Position numbers and translations under genes: made by a program
Shown: one piece after another, positions 13,300 to 13,779 of the stretch
Layout: each line of letters opens with the position of its first letter
How positions within the stretch are numbered: position 1 is the first letter of the stretch
Assembly (NCBI GenBank): GCA_002507425.1
Contig: DAZU01000044.1
Coordinates: forward strand, 6,628 to 20,406
Origin: Euryarchaeota archaeon UBA53
Lineage (GTDB): Archaea > Thermoplasmatota > Poseidoniia > Poseidoniales > Poseidoniaceae
Direction: 5' to 3'
Length of the DNA stretch: 13,779 bases
Notes under the pieces: model-generated
What the model was told of the DNA's origin: nothing
Database searches by the model: none
The model's input: only the letters and a program-made list of their open reading frames with translations

Positions 13300-13734
13300 A
13301 TGGCCGGGCCGACCTTGTTTGAGAAAATCATAATTGGCGAAATACCCGGTAACTTTGTCGCAAAAGGAGAAACATGGGCCGCTTTCTTGGATGTTTTTCC
13401 TAGGTCTGAGGGACACACTTTAGTCGTGCCCAAAAGAGCCGCACAACGAATTGCAGATTTATCTAAAGCAGAGTTATCAGATCTTTTTGAGGGGGTGAAA
13501 AAAGTTCAGTCAATCCTTTCTAATTATTTCAAGACCACAGATTTTACGCTTGTAGTTCACGATGGCCCACTAGCAGGCCAGGAAATCCCCCATGTTCATA
13601 TCCACGTAATTCCAAGAGTTGCTGGAGATATGGGACTTGCACTACCCGCTTTATTCCCTTCGTCAAACCCGCCTATTCCGCCAGATTTTGAATCTCTTTC
13701 AAAGCTCTGCAAAAGTATAACCGGGGCGATTTAA
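13300..13734 (+). CDS. HIT-family (histidine triad) nucleotide hydrolase/transferase
   Basis: A 144-residue HIT-domain protein. The family hydrolyses or transfers nucleotides from substrates such as adenylated amines or dinucleoside polyphosphates; exact substrate unknown. The triad is H98-V-H100-I-H102 in QEIPHVHIHVIPR, with the central histidine as nucleophile. Other family features are the start LFEKIIIGEIPG (6-17), FLDVFPRSEGHTLVVPKR (29-46) and VVHDGPLAGQ (86-95). The frame opens further upstream with TTG at 13273, but the ATG at 13300 places the protein start exactly where HIT proteins normally begin. It lies 49 bp after the flavoprotein gene on the same strand and its stop overlaps the next possible start by one base (TAATG). 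Confidence 0.92.
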   Translation: MAGPTLFEKIIIGEIPGNFVAKGETWAAFLDVFPRSEGHTLVVPKRAAQRIADLSKAELSDLFEGVKKVQSILSNYFKTTDFTLVVHDGPLAGQEIPHVHIHVIPRVAGDMGLALPALFPSSNPPIPPDFESLSKLCKSITGAI

Positions 13735-13779
13735 TGCAAGACGGTTCAGATGGTACGAGGGATCACAGAGGTGAACTAT
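13734..13779 (+). CDS. Start of a possible downstream gene, cut by the window edge
   Basis: An ATG at 13734-13736 overlaps the last base of the HIT gene stop codon (TAATG), a typical translationally coupled arrangement. The frame stays open for 15 codons to the window edge and encodes a polar, charged N-terminus (MQDGSDGTRDHRGEL). This is too short to identify; the support is the coupling geometry only. Confidence 0.4.
   Translation, partial: MQDGSDGTRDHRGEL

Overview
The window looks archaeal, most likely a planktonic Thermoplasmatota-type euryarchaeon such as Marine Group II/III (Candidatus Poseidoniia). That placement is an inference from gene content, not from a marker-gene search. The archaeal signals are a diphthine synthase, a Trm5-type tRNA m1G37 methyltransferase, a free-standing GMP synthase glutaminase subunit, an RpoP-like RNA polymerase zinc ribbon, a clamp-loader (RFC small subunit) AAA+ protein, short AT-rich TATA-like boxes, and exported proteins rich in N-glycosylation sequons. 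Genes are dense, gaps are mostly under 100 bp, and several genes start at TTG. There is no sign of an insertion sequence, prophage or CRISPR array.

Layout. Positions 1-1974 (minus): an unrecognised gene running off the left edge, then dph5. Positions 2006-3037 (plus): trm5, divergent from dph5 across 31 bp. Positions 3079-3371: a possible 41-residue zinc-ribbon protein (plus) and tRNA-Asp(GTC) (minus). Positions 3435-4877 (plus): a 480-residue protein joining an acidic, proline-rich, probably disordered half to a degenerate class II aldolase/adducin domain. Positions 4884-7370: two divergent exported proteins, a single-pass membrane glycoprotein and an LVIVD-type beta-propeller, sharing one AT-rich promoter element. 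Positions 7412-7783: a DUF4190-like small membrane protein. Positions 7804-8397 (minus): GMP synthase subunit A. Positions 8493-9851 (plus): an RpoP-like zinc ribbon and an RFC-small-subunit-like AAA+ protein, followed by tRNA-Arg(CCT) on minus. Positions 10017-13734 (plus): a four-helix membrane protein of unknown role, an SdhA/FrdA-family flavoprotein that has lost the family's catalytic residues, and a HIT-family hydrolase. A further reading frame begins at 13734 and runs off the right edge.

Most of the identifiable genes are informational: EF2 diphthamide modification, tRNA G37 methylation, two tRNAs, an RNA polymerase subunit and a sliding-clamp loader. These are interspersed with guanine nucleotide synthesis and lineage-specific envelope proteins. 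I see no single novel multigene defence or metabolic system. The points most worth a second look are the aldolase/adducin fusion, the catalytically stripped flavoprotein, the RFC3-like clamp-loader paralog and the shared promoter elements.
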